Shown: piece by piece, positions 38,481 through 49,482 of the stretch
Position numbering within the stretch: position 1 is the first letter of the stretch
How the letters are laid out: the number at the start of each line of letters is the position of its first letter
Origin: Physella acuta
Taxonomy: Eukaryota; Mollusca; Gastropoda; Physidae
Direction: 5' to 3'
Length of the DNA: 64,000 bases
Assembly (NCBI RefSeq): GCF_028476545.1
Contig: NW_026731977.1
Coordinates: 207,501 to 271,500, forward strand
The notes under the pieces: model-generated
What the model was told of the DNA's origin: nothing
The model's input: only the letters and a program-made list of their open reading frames with translations
The model's database searches: none
Made by a program: the position numbers and the translations under genes

Positions 38481-38857
38481 ATTGTTGCATGAGTCACTTG
38501 TTTCTTTAGTCCTCATACTATGATTGTATTGAAATTTTTAAACACTCAATTTCTATCTATTTTTAATGGAGCGATTTTTTTAACAGTACAAGGTCATATT
38601 ATAACGTCATTAGTAAACATGTTTCATTCCAATGCTCTTGATCAATAAAATGTTTCTTTTCCTAAGTTTCCGATAATGACTTTTAAAAAGCTGAATTGCA
38701 ATTCATTTCATTACTCACTTTCTGTAGATATTTTTTTTTCAGGCATCTCTACGGTTTCTTCCCCTTTCACCTCCAAACGAAATTAAAAAAAGTAATTCAT
38801 AAAAAAAATAGAAAAACCGGTATCCGCTATCCCCCCCCCCCCCCTATCAACTTTATC
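38481..38857. other. AT-rich unique sequence
   Basis: Contains a C-run at about 38831-38845. No gene is seen. Confidence 0.5.
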
Positions 38858-39010
38858 AATTTAAAGTAATGTTAAGTCTACTAAATGCACCAACCTTATC
38901 CGCTTAAAGTAATGTTAAGTTTACTAAATGCACCAACCTTATCCACTTAAAGTAATGTTGTTAAGTTTACTAAATGCATCAACCTGAGCCACTTATAAAG
39001 TAATGTAAAG
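38858..39010. repeat. About 43-bp repeat, 4 copies
   Basis: Copies contain TTAAAGTAATGTTAAGT and TTACTAAATGCACCAACCTT. The last is diverged. Confidence 0.88.
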
Positions 39011-40142
39011 TTGACTAAAACCTGAAGAAAACTTACCTAGTGCTGTCGACCACTTGACCTTCAGGTCAGCTAGTGAGACTAAATGTTTCCACCCCTGGGC
39101 TAATAGGGACGTTAATTAGGTGCAGATCATTCGCTAAGAGGGACGTTAATTAGGAAACTTATGTTACGCGAAAAGGCCCTATTATTGCAAATGAAATTTT
39201 ATCCCAAATTAACCAACTCCATAGCTAAGCAAACAAAGATTTATATAAAATAATCAAGGCCTTAAATAGTTTAGTATAGAAACTCATTATTGGCGTACGT
39301 CTTGATAAGTAGATCTAAATCAAATTTGAATGAAATAGTCCATTTCTTTATATTTAAAATTGGAAGATGACGACATTAGTTTTGTTTTCTTTCCTTAGTT
39401 TAAACATGTGTCATGTGACGTCATTGTTTATTGCGTTCTTGTCACGATTATAAACGCTTTAGTTAGAAATCTGTTTCTACATTCGAATATGCCTTTATTT
39501 TTGTTTTCCTCCTTGAAATAAAATTTAGTGTATACATTCATACCATCCAACATATTATTTTCAACAATAGTCCGTATCTTTAAGTTCTCCATACATCGTT
39601 GCCAAAAATATTGCGGACAGAGAGAAGTGCGCATATGGGCTTTTATATATTAAGATTCTTTATGATCAGCGCTTTTACTAGTATACCAAAAATGTATTTT
39701 GGTGTACTTATTTTCAGGGAAATGAAAGTGTGTTGTTTTAAAGTTTAAAAAAAAATTTTTTAGGCCTATTTATAATTTTAGAAAAAGATTCTATGTCCTG
39801 ATACTCAACCAAAAACTAACAGCTAAAATAATCATGGAGATATCTCACATAACCAAACCAAGCCTAAACACTGGCACATAGCTGATATTATTTCTGATTT
39901 AATTTCCAGCAGATTATATTTGTGGTTGTAACTGATCTCAAAATAAAAAGCTACGGATTAATTTCAGAGGTTTTTTTCGCTGTTGCAAAGGTATCCAATT
40001 TATTTGTTTTTGTGGTACTATAATATTTTTTAAATAATTTTTATGTGAGGAAATTTTACGAGACAAGGTATGGTAATTTAGTGTACAATTTGATATAGTG
40101 ACATTCTAGTAAACAGTAGAATATTCTATTGGTGTTTATTAC
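39011..40142. other. Unique AT-rich sequence
   Basis: AGGGACGTTAATTAGG occurs twice at about 39105 and 39138. No gene is recognised elsewhere. Confidence 0.5.
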
Positions 40143-40805
40143 GTTATGAAATGTATTGTTTAACTACGTTTAACTCCATACTTTATCAGTATATCACGTG
40201 AAATGTATTGTTTAACTGCGTTTAACTTGAAACTTTATCAGTATATCACGTGAAATGTATTGTTTAACAGCGTTTAACTTGATACTTTATCATTATAACA
40301 CGTGAAATGTATTGTTTAACGACGTTTAACTCGATACTTCATCAGTATATCACGTGAAATGTATTGTTTAACTGCGTTTAACTTGAAACTTTATCAGTAT
40401 ATCACGTGAAATGTATTTTTTTAACAGCGTTTAACTTGATACTTTATCATTATAACACGTGAAATGTATTGTTTAACGACGTTTAACTCGATACTTCATC
40501 AGTATAACACGTGAAATGTATTGTTTAACTGCGTTTAACTTGATACTTTATCATTATAACACGTGAAATGTATTGTTTAACAACGTTTAACTTGATACTT
40601 TATCAGTATATCACGTGAAATGTATTGTTTAACAGCGTTTAACTTGATACTTTATCATTATAACACGTGAAATGTATTGTTTAACAACGTTTAACTTGAT
40701 ACTTTATCATTATAACACGTGAAATGTATTGTTTAACAACGTTTAACTTGATACTTTATCAGTATAACACGGGAAATGTATTGTTTAACAACGTTTAACG
40801 TGATA
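40143..40805. repeat. 52-bp minisatellite with E-box in each unit, about 13 copies
   Basis: Units contain CACGTGAAATGTATTGTTTA and a GCGTTTAACTTGATACTTTA part. CACGTG occurs at 40195, 40247, 40299, 40351, 40403, 40456, 40508, 40560, 40612, 40664 and 40716, spaced 52 bp except for one 53-bp step; at 40768 it has become CACGGG. Two sub-types (AGTATATCAC, ATTATAACAC) alternate in part of the array. CACGTG is the canonical bHLH site (established knowledge); use here is inference. Confidence 0.96.
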
Positions 40806-41110
40806 CTTTTGCCGTTCTCTTCCCCATCCATCCTTAGATGCCCGCTTGTGGCAAAGATTATTGGCCAGATAAATTTTGTAAAGAAGTTTAAAATCTCCCA
40901 GGCCAGAAAAACAAGACGTATTTCTAAGATCTCAGCGCCTGCCAAATGGGAAATCCTGGGGAGTTTGGAGTGAAACGGAGAGCTGCTCATCAGCAGGTAC
41001 GCGTGGCCCCCACCCCGGGCCGCGGGAGAGATAGGCCTGCCTCGTTTAATCAAATCATCCCGGCCCTTTTTATTGCCTGCTCCCAGAGCCGCGCTTGCAG
41101 ACGTCAAACG
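40806..41110. other. GC-rich unique island, candidate conserved non-coding element
   Basis: About 300 bp of complex, repeat-free sequence between two AT-rich regions, including CCGGGCCGCGGGAGAGATAG, CTCGTTTAATCAAATCATCC and TTTTTATTGCCTGCTCCCAG. The density of distinct words and lack of internal repeats resemble developmental conserved elements. A minus-strand frame crosses it but has no recognisable domain and continues into the 52-bp array, so an exon is less likely. Confidence 0.4.
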
Positions 41111-41496
41111 ATTGAGATGTGATCAGTGATGAAACCTCACCCCTCCTCACCCCACCCCGCACTGCGTGTATATCACATTCTTCATTTATCTCTCGATTTG
41201 TTTGAGGATCGCTTTAGGCCAAGGAAGTTGCTATCGTGATTTCGTGTAATCAATGATCACATCTTCATGGAACAATTGCAGAAGTCACACTAAGCTCTTT
41301 GTAAGAGATCTTACCTTAAGCTCTATATAGGAGGTCATTTTAAACTTACGATGGGAGGTAACATTAACGAGTTGAATAACATTGAGTTCTATATGGAAGG
41401 CGAACATTAGAGCTCAAGATACCTCTAAATCAAGATAACTTAATGTCTAATTAAGAGGTTGACTTTAGTCCTCTTAAGGTAATTTTTAGCTTTTTG

Positions 41497-41501
<5 letters not shown>
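41111..41501. other. Unique sequence
   Basis: Weakly repeated AGCTCTATATAGGAGGTCA-like words at 41300-41420. No gene is seen. Confidence 0.5.

Positions 41502-41574
<73 letters not shown>
41502..41574. repeat. (TA)n tract
   Basis: About 73 bp of TA. Confidence 0.97.
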
Positions 41575-41577
<3 letters not shown>

Positions 41578-42161
41578 AGTAAACAGGGTCCTGTAAACAG
41601 TTATGTAGCACTTAATAAACAGCTAAATGTCCATTGAGCAACCCACTCTACAAAAAAATGTTTTGACTTACTCCTAGACAACTGAAAGGCCATTTAACCA
41701 TTAACTGTGACTTTAAACAGCACTGGCCTTTCGACAGCTAGAACTGGCCATTAAACAGCCAAATGGCCTTTAAACTCAGACTGATAGATTTTGTTTATAA
41801 AAAAAAATAAGCTCTGGAAATGAAAATTTTAAAGGCAAACAGCATCAATAGCGCGGCTATTACTGTATATAAAAATGTATAATATTGACGAGATATAATG
41901 CAACTGATGTAATTTTCTTGCCTGGAAAAACAGAGTCAGTACAATCCAATATATCAAAATTGAAAAAAAAAATATTTTTCTGTTATGAAGTTTTTTTTAT
42001 CTCAATGATTCTCAAAAAATATATTTTTTTATCGATTTATTTTCATTTACTCAGCTGGTTTTAAAAATGAGTGGCTGTTTTCTTTTGAAATGTAAATGCC
42101 CGCACGTAGTTTGTAGACATATATATTGTGGTTAAAGATGGCGTCACATAACGGGAGAAAT
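41575..42161. other. AT-rich unique sequence
   Basis: Diffuse copies of AAACAGC and TGGCC(A/T)TTTAA at 41575-41780 hint at an old repeat. No gene is seen. Confidence 0.45.
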
Positions 42162-42402
42162 AATAAAATACTTAAAAAAAACTTTTTAAAAAACCACGTT
42201 TTTCTTGTGGACTAAAAAGTAGAAAATAACTATTTACATACATTTGATGACAAAAAACGTGGGTACGTTCACCATCAAATTTCCCGACCCATCTGCCCGA
42301 CCCACGTTTTTTGTCATCAAATGTATGTAAATAGTTATTTTCTACTTTTTAGTCCACAAGAAAAACGTGGTTTTTTAAAAAGTTTTTTTTAAGTATTTTA
42401 TT
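42162..42402. repeat. Perfect 103-bp inverted repeat with 35-bp loop
   Basis: The left arm 42162-42264 and the right arm 42300-42402 are exact reverse complements over all 103 bases as I read them, with only 35 bp between. Arms carry AAACCACGTTTTTCTTGTGG and TTTGATGACAAAAAACGTGG. A transcript would fold into a long hairpin. Identity of the arms implies recent formation or gene conversion. It could be a foldback transposon or a local inversion of a neighbouring repeat. Confidence 0.96.
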
Positions 42403-42896
42403 TTCTCCTTTTTAGTCCGTTGCTACACATGAAAAACGTGGTTTTTAAAAAGTTTTTTATATAGTTTATTTTCTACTTTATCTAATCACTTGATTAAGTA
42501 TGACTTGACTAAGTGTTTTTAAATACACGGACTAAAAAAATCTTGAGCGACCGATACGCTTTAAACAGAGAAAGGGTGTAATTTACGTTGCTGGCGTGGA
42601 GATCTACTCACGAATCACGTGATCAAATCTCCCATAAACAAACAAATAAACGCGAAGCTGAGTTAAGGAAAAACGTGTTTATGTGTATTTTAGCATGCCC
42701 AGCGTACCAACCGTGTCACCGTTAACAATGTGTTACCGTGTCCGTTCTCCTTTTTAGTCCGTTGCTACACATAAAAAACGTGGTTTTTTTAAAAGTTTTT
42801 TTTAAGTATTTTATTTTCTCCTTTTTAGTCCGTTGCTACACATGAAAAACGTGGTTTTTAAAAAAGTGTTTATAAATACAAGGACTAAAAATCTTG
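42403..42896. repeat. Fragments related to the inverted-repeat arm
   Basis: Partial copies of CTTTTTAGTCCGTTGCTACA plus AAAACGTGGTTTTTAAAAAG occur at about 42407-42475, 42750-42825 and 42820-42865. A GGACTAAAAA...ATCTTGAGCGACC joint occurs at about 42529 and 42882, and AACGCGAAGCTGAGTTAAG at about 42650 and again at about 43240, so one composite unit is present twice, the first copy with a large internal deletion. Confidence 0.8.
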
Positions 42897-43285
42897 AGCG
42901 ACCAGGATTCGAACCTGGGTTGTCGCGGCCACAACGCGAAGTACTAACCACTATACGATCACGGCCAGCGCGCTCACATCGATTGAGGCCGAAGTAACTG
43001 TGTCAGTAGGACTCCAGTCTTGTCGGTATCTTTAGAAAACATGTCCTCAATTTTATGGTCCTTGGGGCGTAATTAAATTAAGCTAATTACGGTCACTAAT
43101 TGCTAGTTTTTATGATTGCATCTGAAATTGTTAGGCGAAAGTAGCATGCATGCCAAATTTCAGGTCTCTAGAGCAATCAGAAGTGGGCTAATTTTCGATG
43201 TCAATTTTAACAACAAACATCCAAACAACCAAACAAACAAACGCGAAGCTGAGTTAAGAAAAACGTTTTATAAAAACGTTTTATA
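42867..43285 (-). mobile_element. Dispersed repeat with tRNA-like part
   Basis: The unit runs from GGACTAAAAATCTTGAGCG to CAAACAAACGCGAAGCTGAG and holds the tRNA-His-like sequence near its left end on the minus strand. The section CATGCCAAATTTCAGGTCTC followed by (CAAA)n looks like a SINE or LINE tail. A deleted second copy lies at about 42521-42675. Family not named. Confidence 0.5.
42897..42966 (-). pseudogene. tRNA-His(GTG)-like sequence, acceptor stem broken
   Basis: On the minus strand, GGCCGTGATCGTATAGTGGT begins a tRNA-like fold. The anticodon stem TCGCG/CGCGA is perfect around loop TTGTGGC, giving anticodon GTG (His). The T arm CCAGG-TTCGAAT-CCTGG is perfect, and the A box (TAGTGGTTAGTAC) and B box (GGTTCGAATCC) are intact. 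The 3' acceptor strand reads TCGCTCA instead of the expected CACGGCC, so the acceptor cannot pair. It is best read as a tRNA-derived SINE head or tRNA pseudogene; the promoter could still be active. Confidence 0.75.
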
Positions 43286-43375
43286 ATAAAAGATGGCTAG
43301 AACGATTTCATCTTCCTGCTTTTCTTTTAGGATATCTTGTAAATAAAGATGCCATCTTGTCTATCGTATTCTTTT

Positions 43376-43565
43376 GACCATCTTCTTTCAACAATATTTC
43401 TCTATCATTATCTCTGTATCTACCGTCTCTTTATTATAGTTTTTCTGCCATCATCTATACTATCTTCTATCTACCATCCCTCTACCATCCTCTATATTAT
43501 CTTCTATCTACCATCCCTCTACCATCCTCTATACTATCTTCTATCTACCATCTCTCAGCCGTCTT
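43376..43565. repeat. 37-bp pyrimidine-rich repeat, about 4 copies
   Basis: Units contain CTACCATCCCTCTACCATCC and TCTATACTATCTTCTAT. The left part is degenerate. The short flanks 43286-43375 and 43566-43652 are unique. Confidence 0.88.
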
Positions 43566-43652
43566 TTCAAAACTTAGTAAAGCTTCCTTATGGCATTTCT
43601 CTCCCGGCTGAAGAGGAATTTAATCCCACTGTGTAGAAAGTGTAGGATAAAC

Positions 43653-43789
43653 CAGTGGCGTAGCGAGGTCGGGTGTCACCCGGTGCGGCACTTAATAGTG
43701 TCACCCCCCAGAGGCGTAGCAACCCCCTTCCCGGGGACAAACTTTCAAATTTTCGATTTGCACCCCCCCCCCCTCTCGCTACGCCTCTG
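43653..43789. mobile_element. hAT-type MITE, 137 bp, chimeric ends
   Basis: It starts CAGTGGCGTAGCGAGG and ends TCGCTACGCCTCTG. GGATAAAC flanks it at 43645-43652 and 43790-43797, an exact 8-bp duplication. A second left-type end CAGAGGCGTAGC lies inside at 43709, and that is the one matching the right end, so two related element types are joined and have moved as one unit. Confidence 0.93.
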
Positions 43790-43834
43790 GGATAAACAAT
43801 GTTCAAAACATGTCCTGAATATCATAAGTGCTAG

Positions 43835-43968
43835 TGGTGATCTCTGAATAACGAAATGTCTGCATTGAGAACAGTAATCTCTGAATAGCTTAATGTCTGC
43901 ATTGAGAACAGTAATCTTTGAGTAACTGAATATCTGCAGGCAGTAATCTCTGAGTAACTGAATGTCTC
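43835..43968. repeat. About 37-bp repeat, 4 copies
   Basis: Copies contain AGTAATCTCTGAATAACTGA and ATGTCTGCATTGAGAAC. The third lacks part of its end. Confidence 0.85.
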
Positions 43969-44939
43969 GGGGAGGGGGGGTCATTGCTCGCCGGCAACTT
44001 TCTGTAGGAAACATTGATTCTGTTGGATAGGGGTTCGGTTAAAATAAATACTCTTGTTAATTATTCGAATGAGTTAATTAATGAAGTGAAATAAGATCAT
44101 GTAACATGCCAGATGAAATATCGTCCGTTAAAACCTGTCGGCCCGTGGGTTCCAGCCCCGCGCTCACAGAACGTTAACCCTAACCTTAATGCACCCAACA
44201 GATCCAGGGTTTTACAGTACGTCATCAGTCTTGGATTGGTTCACATTTTCTTAGATACAATCTTTACGTCTTGCGTGCATTCTAAAAGTCTTAGTATTGT
44301 AGCATTGTAGCATTGTTGCGTTGTAAAAAACAATGGACTGAATTTTTTACTGGTTGTTGCTAATTTAATGAAAATGGAAAATATAAGTTTTAAGATATGT
44401 TAAACTTTATGTAATAGAATTTTTATTTCAAATGTTATGCAAGATCAGACCCATTAACCTGAGGCACGTGCCAGAATATGAAAGCGTAGGTCGTCTTCAG
44501 TTTTACATCGGTTCGATACACTTTGGTAGTCAACACTTTTTTATTAAGTTACATACGCAATATAGAACTATTAGAGCTAGATGAAATGTAATTATATGAT
44601 TAGCCAACATTTTTTTATGTTCGCTTAATAGTGTTTGTTCGAGTGTTTCTCTTCAAAAACCGTACGTTTTACTATGACATTGTATCATAACATTTTTACG
44701 AATTTGCGTTTTATTAAATTTCATGAAATGGATATTTTTAAGATAAAATTTTTATAGCTTTTTTTTTTATAGAAATGTAGTTTGTCGGCATCGAACCTCT
44801 AAGTACATGTTTACTAGCAAAATATTTCTACGATATTAGAACCTAACCTCATTAGTGTTATACTTGATGATTAGCTCACTGATGTTAGATGTAACGATTT
44901 GCCCATCTATGTTAGACTGGACGATGTGCCAACATATTT
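43969..44939. other. Unique sequence
   Basis: It includes GTGGGTTCCAGCCCCGCGC at about 44146, weakly like a polymerase III B box, and a G-run at 43972-43980. No gene is recognised. Confidence 0.45.
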
Positions 44940-45436
44940 GAAGATTTACACACCAATGTTAACTTTCAAGATTTACCCACCAATGTTAACTTTGAAGATT
45001 TACCCACCAATGTTAATTTTGACCATTTGTACACCAATGTTAACTTTGAAGATTTACCCACCAATGTTAACTTTGAAGATTTACCCACCGATGTTAACTT
45101 TGAAGATTTCCCCACCAATGTTAACTTTGAAGATTTATCCACCAATGTTAACTTTGAAGATTTACCCACCAATGTTAACTTTGAAGATTTACACACCAAT
45201 GTTAACTTTGAAGATTTACCCACCAATGTTAACTTTGAAGATTTACCAACCAATGTTAACTTTGAAGATTTACCCAACAATGTTAACTTTGAAGATTTAC
45301 CCAACAATGTTAACTTTGAAGATTTACCCACCAATGTTAACTTTGAAGATTTACCCAACAATGTTAACGTTGAAGATTTACCCAACAATGTTAACTTTGA
45401 AGATTTACCCACCAATGTTAACTTTGAAGATTGTTA
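44940..45436. repeat. 27-bp minisatellite, about 18 copies
   Basis: The unit contains CAATGTTAACTTTGAAGATT and TACCCAC, with CAACAATG variants clustered in the right half. Open frames on both strands (NFEDLPTNV, GKSSKLTLV) follow from the 27-bp period. Confidence 0.95.
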
Positions 45437-45735
45437 ACTTTGACCATTTGCCCATTGTTGCCAGATATGATAATTTCCCCCAAAACACAGCAGCTCAGTC
45501 AAGTCGTGTAACACACGCAACACGGCAGTTCACAGATAACTCCTGGTTTACTTGTGTATTTCGTAATGACCTCCCCTGCTTCCATCCCTTGAATAACTCG
45601 AGCAATTTGTGTCTGGTCTCCGTAGGTGAGCGTGTAATCAGCCAGGCTAAAATAACCTGCACCTCTCAGTTCGGTGAATATGGCGTGTCATATCAAAATA
45701 TATGCGATCACGTGGTTTGATGACTTGATTTACAT
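45437..45735. other. Unique spacer
   Basis: No recognisable gene. Confidence 0.5.
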
Positions 45736-46010
45736 ACACAACAACATACACAAACATCAACATACACAAACACCAACATACACAAATATCAACATACACA
45801 AACACCAACATACACAAACACCAACATACACCAACATACACAAACACCAACATACATAAACAACAACATACACAAACATCAACATACACAAACACCAACA
45901 TACACAAATATCAACATACACAAACACCAACATACACAAACACCAACATACACCAACATACACAAACACCAACATACATAAACAACAACATACACAAACA
46001 TCAACATACA
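45736..46010. repeat. 16-bp repeat in 122-bp higher-order units
   Basis: Basic unit CATACACAAACACCAA. The marker series starting ACAACATACACAAACATCAA recurs at 45741, 45863 and 45985, exactly 122 bp apart, giving a little over two higher-order units. Confidence 0.93.
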
Positions 46011-46934
46011 AGTGAATGTTAGGTGACGAATTGGTTAACAAATATTTGAGTATTTTGTTGATGTTTGCAGACAATATAAAGCTAATTGGAGGCTCTTTGA
46101 TGTTGTCGTGTGATCTATTGAGGCGAGCTAGGTCTCACAGATACAAGTTGATGCACTGTTCAGAACGCAGTTTGACCCCCCCCCCCCCCAATTTAACATG
46201 CCATGTAGGGGCCAGGATTACCCTGGGTGTTTTTAAAATAAATAACGTCCCCACTTTTCACATGAAGGTCAAGTATTTTTAGCACAAGTAAGGAACTGGT
46301 CAACAGGTCAGTGGATGACCTTATGGTGTGCTGTAAGTGAACACACCTGTTATGGTGACTGGCCCCTTGTACAATGTGTATGCTGATGTGTTCACTCTAT
46401 TGGCCCAGAATGGTCACTTAGTTATTTCCCTTCATTGCGTTAAACTACTCAATTAATTTGACAAATGTGTATTTTATTAATCCATACTGTAACTTTAAGA
46501 TTTCAATCAAACAATAATATAGGTTTGTGTTGGGGGTGGGGGGGGGTCTTACCGATTTTTCTCTGTCTTCTGCTGCCCTCAGGAATTCTGCGACGGGCAG
46601 CCTAGAGTCTAGGCTCTAGCTAGACCATTCCTTGATGTCCTCTATCCACTGTTGTCTTTACCTACAATGATAAGTCATTGGATCGTGTCACAAGACAATC
46701 TGAGTTGCTTTGCCTTCATGGTGCAGAGAAAGTTCTTAAAAGATGTCTTCACTCAGTTAAATGTTGTACTAAATATAAGAGTCAAATCTGCTGCAGGTAC
46801 TTAAGTTAACCCTGCACTAATTGAACTCAGTTTTCTAATTAACGTAATCAACTGGTCGTGTTGATAGCTCTGCCAACATGACATCACAGCTAGAGAGATC
46901 AGTGCCATGGAAATATTTGAGGCTGGGAAAACCG
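46011..46934. other. Unique sequence
   Basis: C-run at about 46178-46191 and a G-run near 46533-46548. No gene is supported. Confidence 0.45.
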
Positions 46935-47455
46935 GACGACATTTGGTTAGCAGACGATAGCGACGCTCCGGAAAACAACCGGACGGCAACCGGTTAGCAG
47001 ACGATAACAACGCACCGGAAAACAACCGGACGGCAACCGGTTAGCAGACGATAACAACGCACCGGAAAACAACCGGACGGACACCGGTTAGCAGACGATA
47101 ACAACGCACGGGGTAACAACCGGGCGGTAACCGGCTAGCAGACGATAGCAACGCACCGGGAAACGACCGGACGGCAACCGGCTAGCAGACGATAACAACG
47201 CACTGGAAAACAACCGAACGGACACCGGTTAGCAGACGATAACAACGCACGGGGTAACAACCGGACGGTAACCGGCTAGCAGACGATAGCAACGCACCGG
47301 GAAACGACCGGACGGCAACCGGCTAGCAGACGATAACAACGCACCGGAAAACAACCGGACTGACACCGGTTAGCAGACGATAGCAACGCACCGGAAAACA
47401 ACCGGACGGACACCGGTTAGCAGACGATAGCAATGCACCGGGCAAGAACCGGACG
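46935..47455. repeat. 47-bp GC-rich minisatellite with AGCAGACGAT core
   Basis: About 11 copies with CCGGTTAGCAGACGATAACA and ACGCACCGGAAAACAACCGG. The GCACGGGGTAAC variant at 47106 and 47247 is 141 bp, or three units, apart, so a three-unit block was copied. CpG-rich compared with the surrounding AT-rich DNA. Confidence 0.95.
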
Positions 47456-49113
47456 ATGTGAATGTCTGTCTGCTCACCACAGCGTCGCACGCGTCAGAAA
47501 ATGTTTCTTTAAAAGTTTGATTCAAGGCGAGCCAGTCCAAGGCAATAAAGATGTCGCAGTTTATGTGCAGAAATCGATGCTGAGCATTACAAAACCGGCC
47601 AAATTCATGGCTTCTGTAGCTGGCTAGCAGTTGTTATTGAAATTCTAAAATAAATTTTAAAATTGTTTTGTACCTTTCTTTTAATAGTTCATCTTTTTCC
47701 ATTCTTCTGCTGTTCTACATCAATTCGAGGGTGGCTAAGCTTCAAGATGTTTGTTCTTGTCATTTTTCTAGAACTTTCTTCCTTTTTATATGTAACAAAT
47801 GAAATGCTAGAAATGTATGGCTGACTTGTTTGATAAAACTAAAGTACTGTGGCGAAGGTTGGAACAATCCTATAGTTTCAACAAAAATGTCTTGTACTAT
47901 CTAGAAATGATGTGGCAACGTAAAGAAAGAAAAGGAAATAATTTCAGTGTCTGTATATTTCTACTTACGTTTTTAAGTTTGAACTCATTTGAAGCTATTG
48001 CGCAATTCGATAAAAAGGTAAAATACGTGTTTTATTCAACCAGGTAAAATACGTGCTTTATTCTGCCAAGGTTTAACGTGGATTAGGCAACCACTAACAA
48101 TCTTGTTACTTTATAATCGAGGTCATAAAGACTGGTGAACTCTACACCATCTACACATTGGACCGTCAGGTGAATGCAGTAAAGGTGGAGGCAGAAACCA
48201 AATATTAAGAAAATGACTTATTGTTTCAATTATTATTTTACAATTATTATTAATATACAATAAACGATAGTCTATAACAAAAAAATAATCTAACTATCAA
48301 TTTCAGAACATTGATTTTAGTTTTTTTCTAGTGCACATGTAAGGAATGTTTGATGTTCTTCCGTCTTCGTGTGCACATTGTTTGTTTTGTCGTAAAAACT
48401 TGGTCAATTGAAAAACTTGAAAGGCATCAATAGAAATTTTGGGAGGCGGCTTGTGAGGGCGGGTAAGGAAAGTTTGATTACACGGTGTGAAGCTGGATGT
48501 AGGAAACATTGCCCATACAGCAAGCAAGAACACGGAAAATCGTCTTGACGGATGACGGATGACGTTTGGCGAGACTAGCCGGAGATTGCATGATGAATGC
48601 CACTAATGCCGACACCGGAGCCGGCTTTATTTTCCTGTACCGGCTACTGCAGCTAGGATGGGGAAATGGAGACGCGCCTCGTTTTGAGCAAAGGTCTGCG
48701 GGTTGTCGTGGTCGAGCTTGCACGAGAACGGGGTGTAATTGCTCTCATGTTTGTTGTTTGTCGGTCGTCTCCACACGGGCTGTCCTCTTATACGTTCGCT
48801 TGTTTTTCTAGACTTTCCCGGTGCTCCGTCTCGGAGACCAGAAAAAATTACTTTATAAACAATTCCATCGCGTGCTCACAGAAACATTGGAGGGAACTGT
48901 TTGTGGTTTTGTTTTGGTTTTTTTAATTTTAATTTTCCTACATGAAACAGATAAGATAAAAACAATATAGAAGCAATAATAAACTTGCTCTAATATCACG
49001 TGATAATGTAATTACAAGACATAAAGGCAAAAATATATGGGGTATTTTTACTTAGAGTGTACATTAATATACAGTTGTATGTAGTATATCATTTGTATCA
49101 GTTGTATGTAGCT
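47456..49113. other. Unique sequence
   Basis: A two-copy repeat GGTAAAATACGTG lies at about 48016 and 48042. Bases 48540-48700 are repeat-free and GC-richer (GCCGACACCGGAGCCGGC), possibly regulatory. Open frames here show no known domain. Confidence 0.4.
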
Positions 49114-49423
49114 TTTTCTTCTTCTTTATAAATTTTAGTGTTGGAAAGGATCCCTTTCAACACAATTAAGTATTCGTGTCAACTGTTTAGGCGCCATTGA
49201 GGCCATTAACTCAGCTTTCAGTCTGCTTTTCTTTTTGGATTTGCTTCTATAGCCTTTGTCCAACTAAGAACAAACTACAAGGCAGCAGTTGTTTGATTTT
49301 GGGGTTGTCTCTCCTAGAAGAGCGGCTGTCCCCAGCTAACGAGCCTCATCTGGCCGAGGGTTCGAACTCGAGACTTTTCAGTTTAGCCATCATGCGCTTT
49401 ATCGACTCGACCACGCCGACCCC
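49114..49423 (-). mobile_element. tRNA-derived SINE, apparently full length
   Basis: Minus strand: a tRNA-like head GTCGGCGTGGTCGAGTCGAT with B box GAGTTCGAACCC at about 49360, a body ending in TTGAAAGGGATCCTTTCCAA, and an AAGAAGAAGAAAAAGC tail. It is flanked by TTGTATGTAGCT (49102-49113) and TTGTGTGTAGCT (49424-49435), a 12-bp target duplication with one mismatch. The head resembles a Leu- or Ser-type tRNA. Confidence 0.82.
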
Positions 49424-49482
49424 TTGTGTGTAGCTAACAGTAGGCTAGTTAGCCTCTAGAAAGGTTGACTTTTTACCTAATG

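Noticed and set aside
40733-41107. 124-codon minus frame as a gene
   Set aside because: It runs into the 52-bp array, carries no recognisable domain, and the unique part reads better as non-coding.
42897-42966. Functional tRNA-His gene
   Set aside because: The acceptor stem cannot pair, so maturation and charging are very unlikely.
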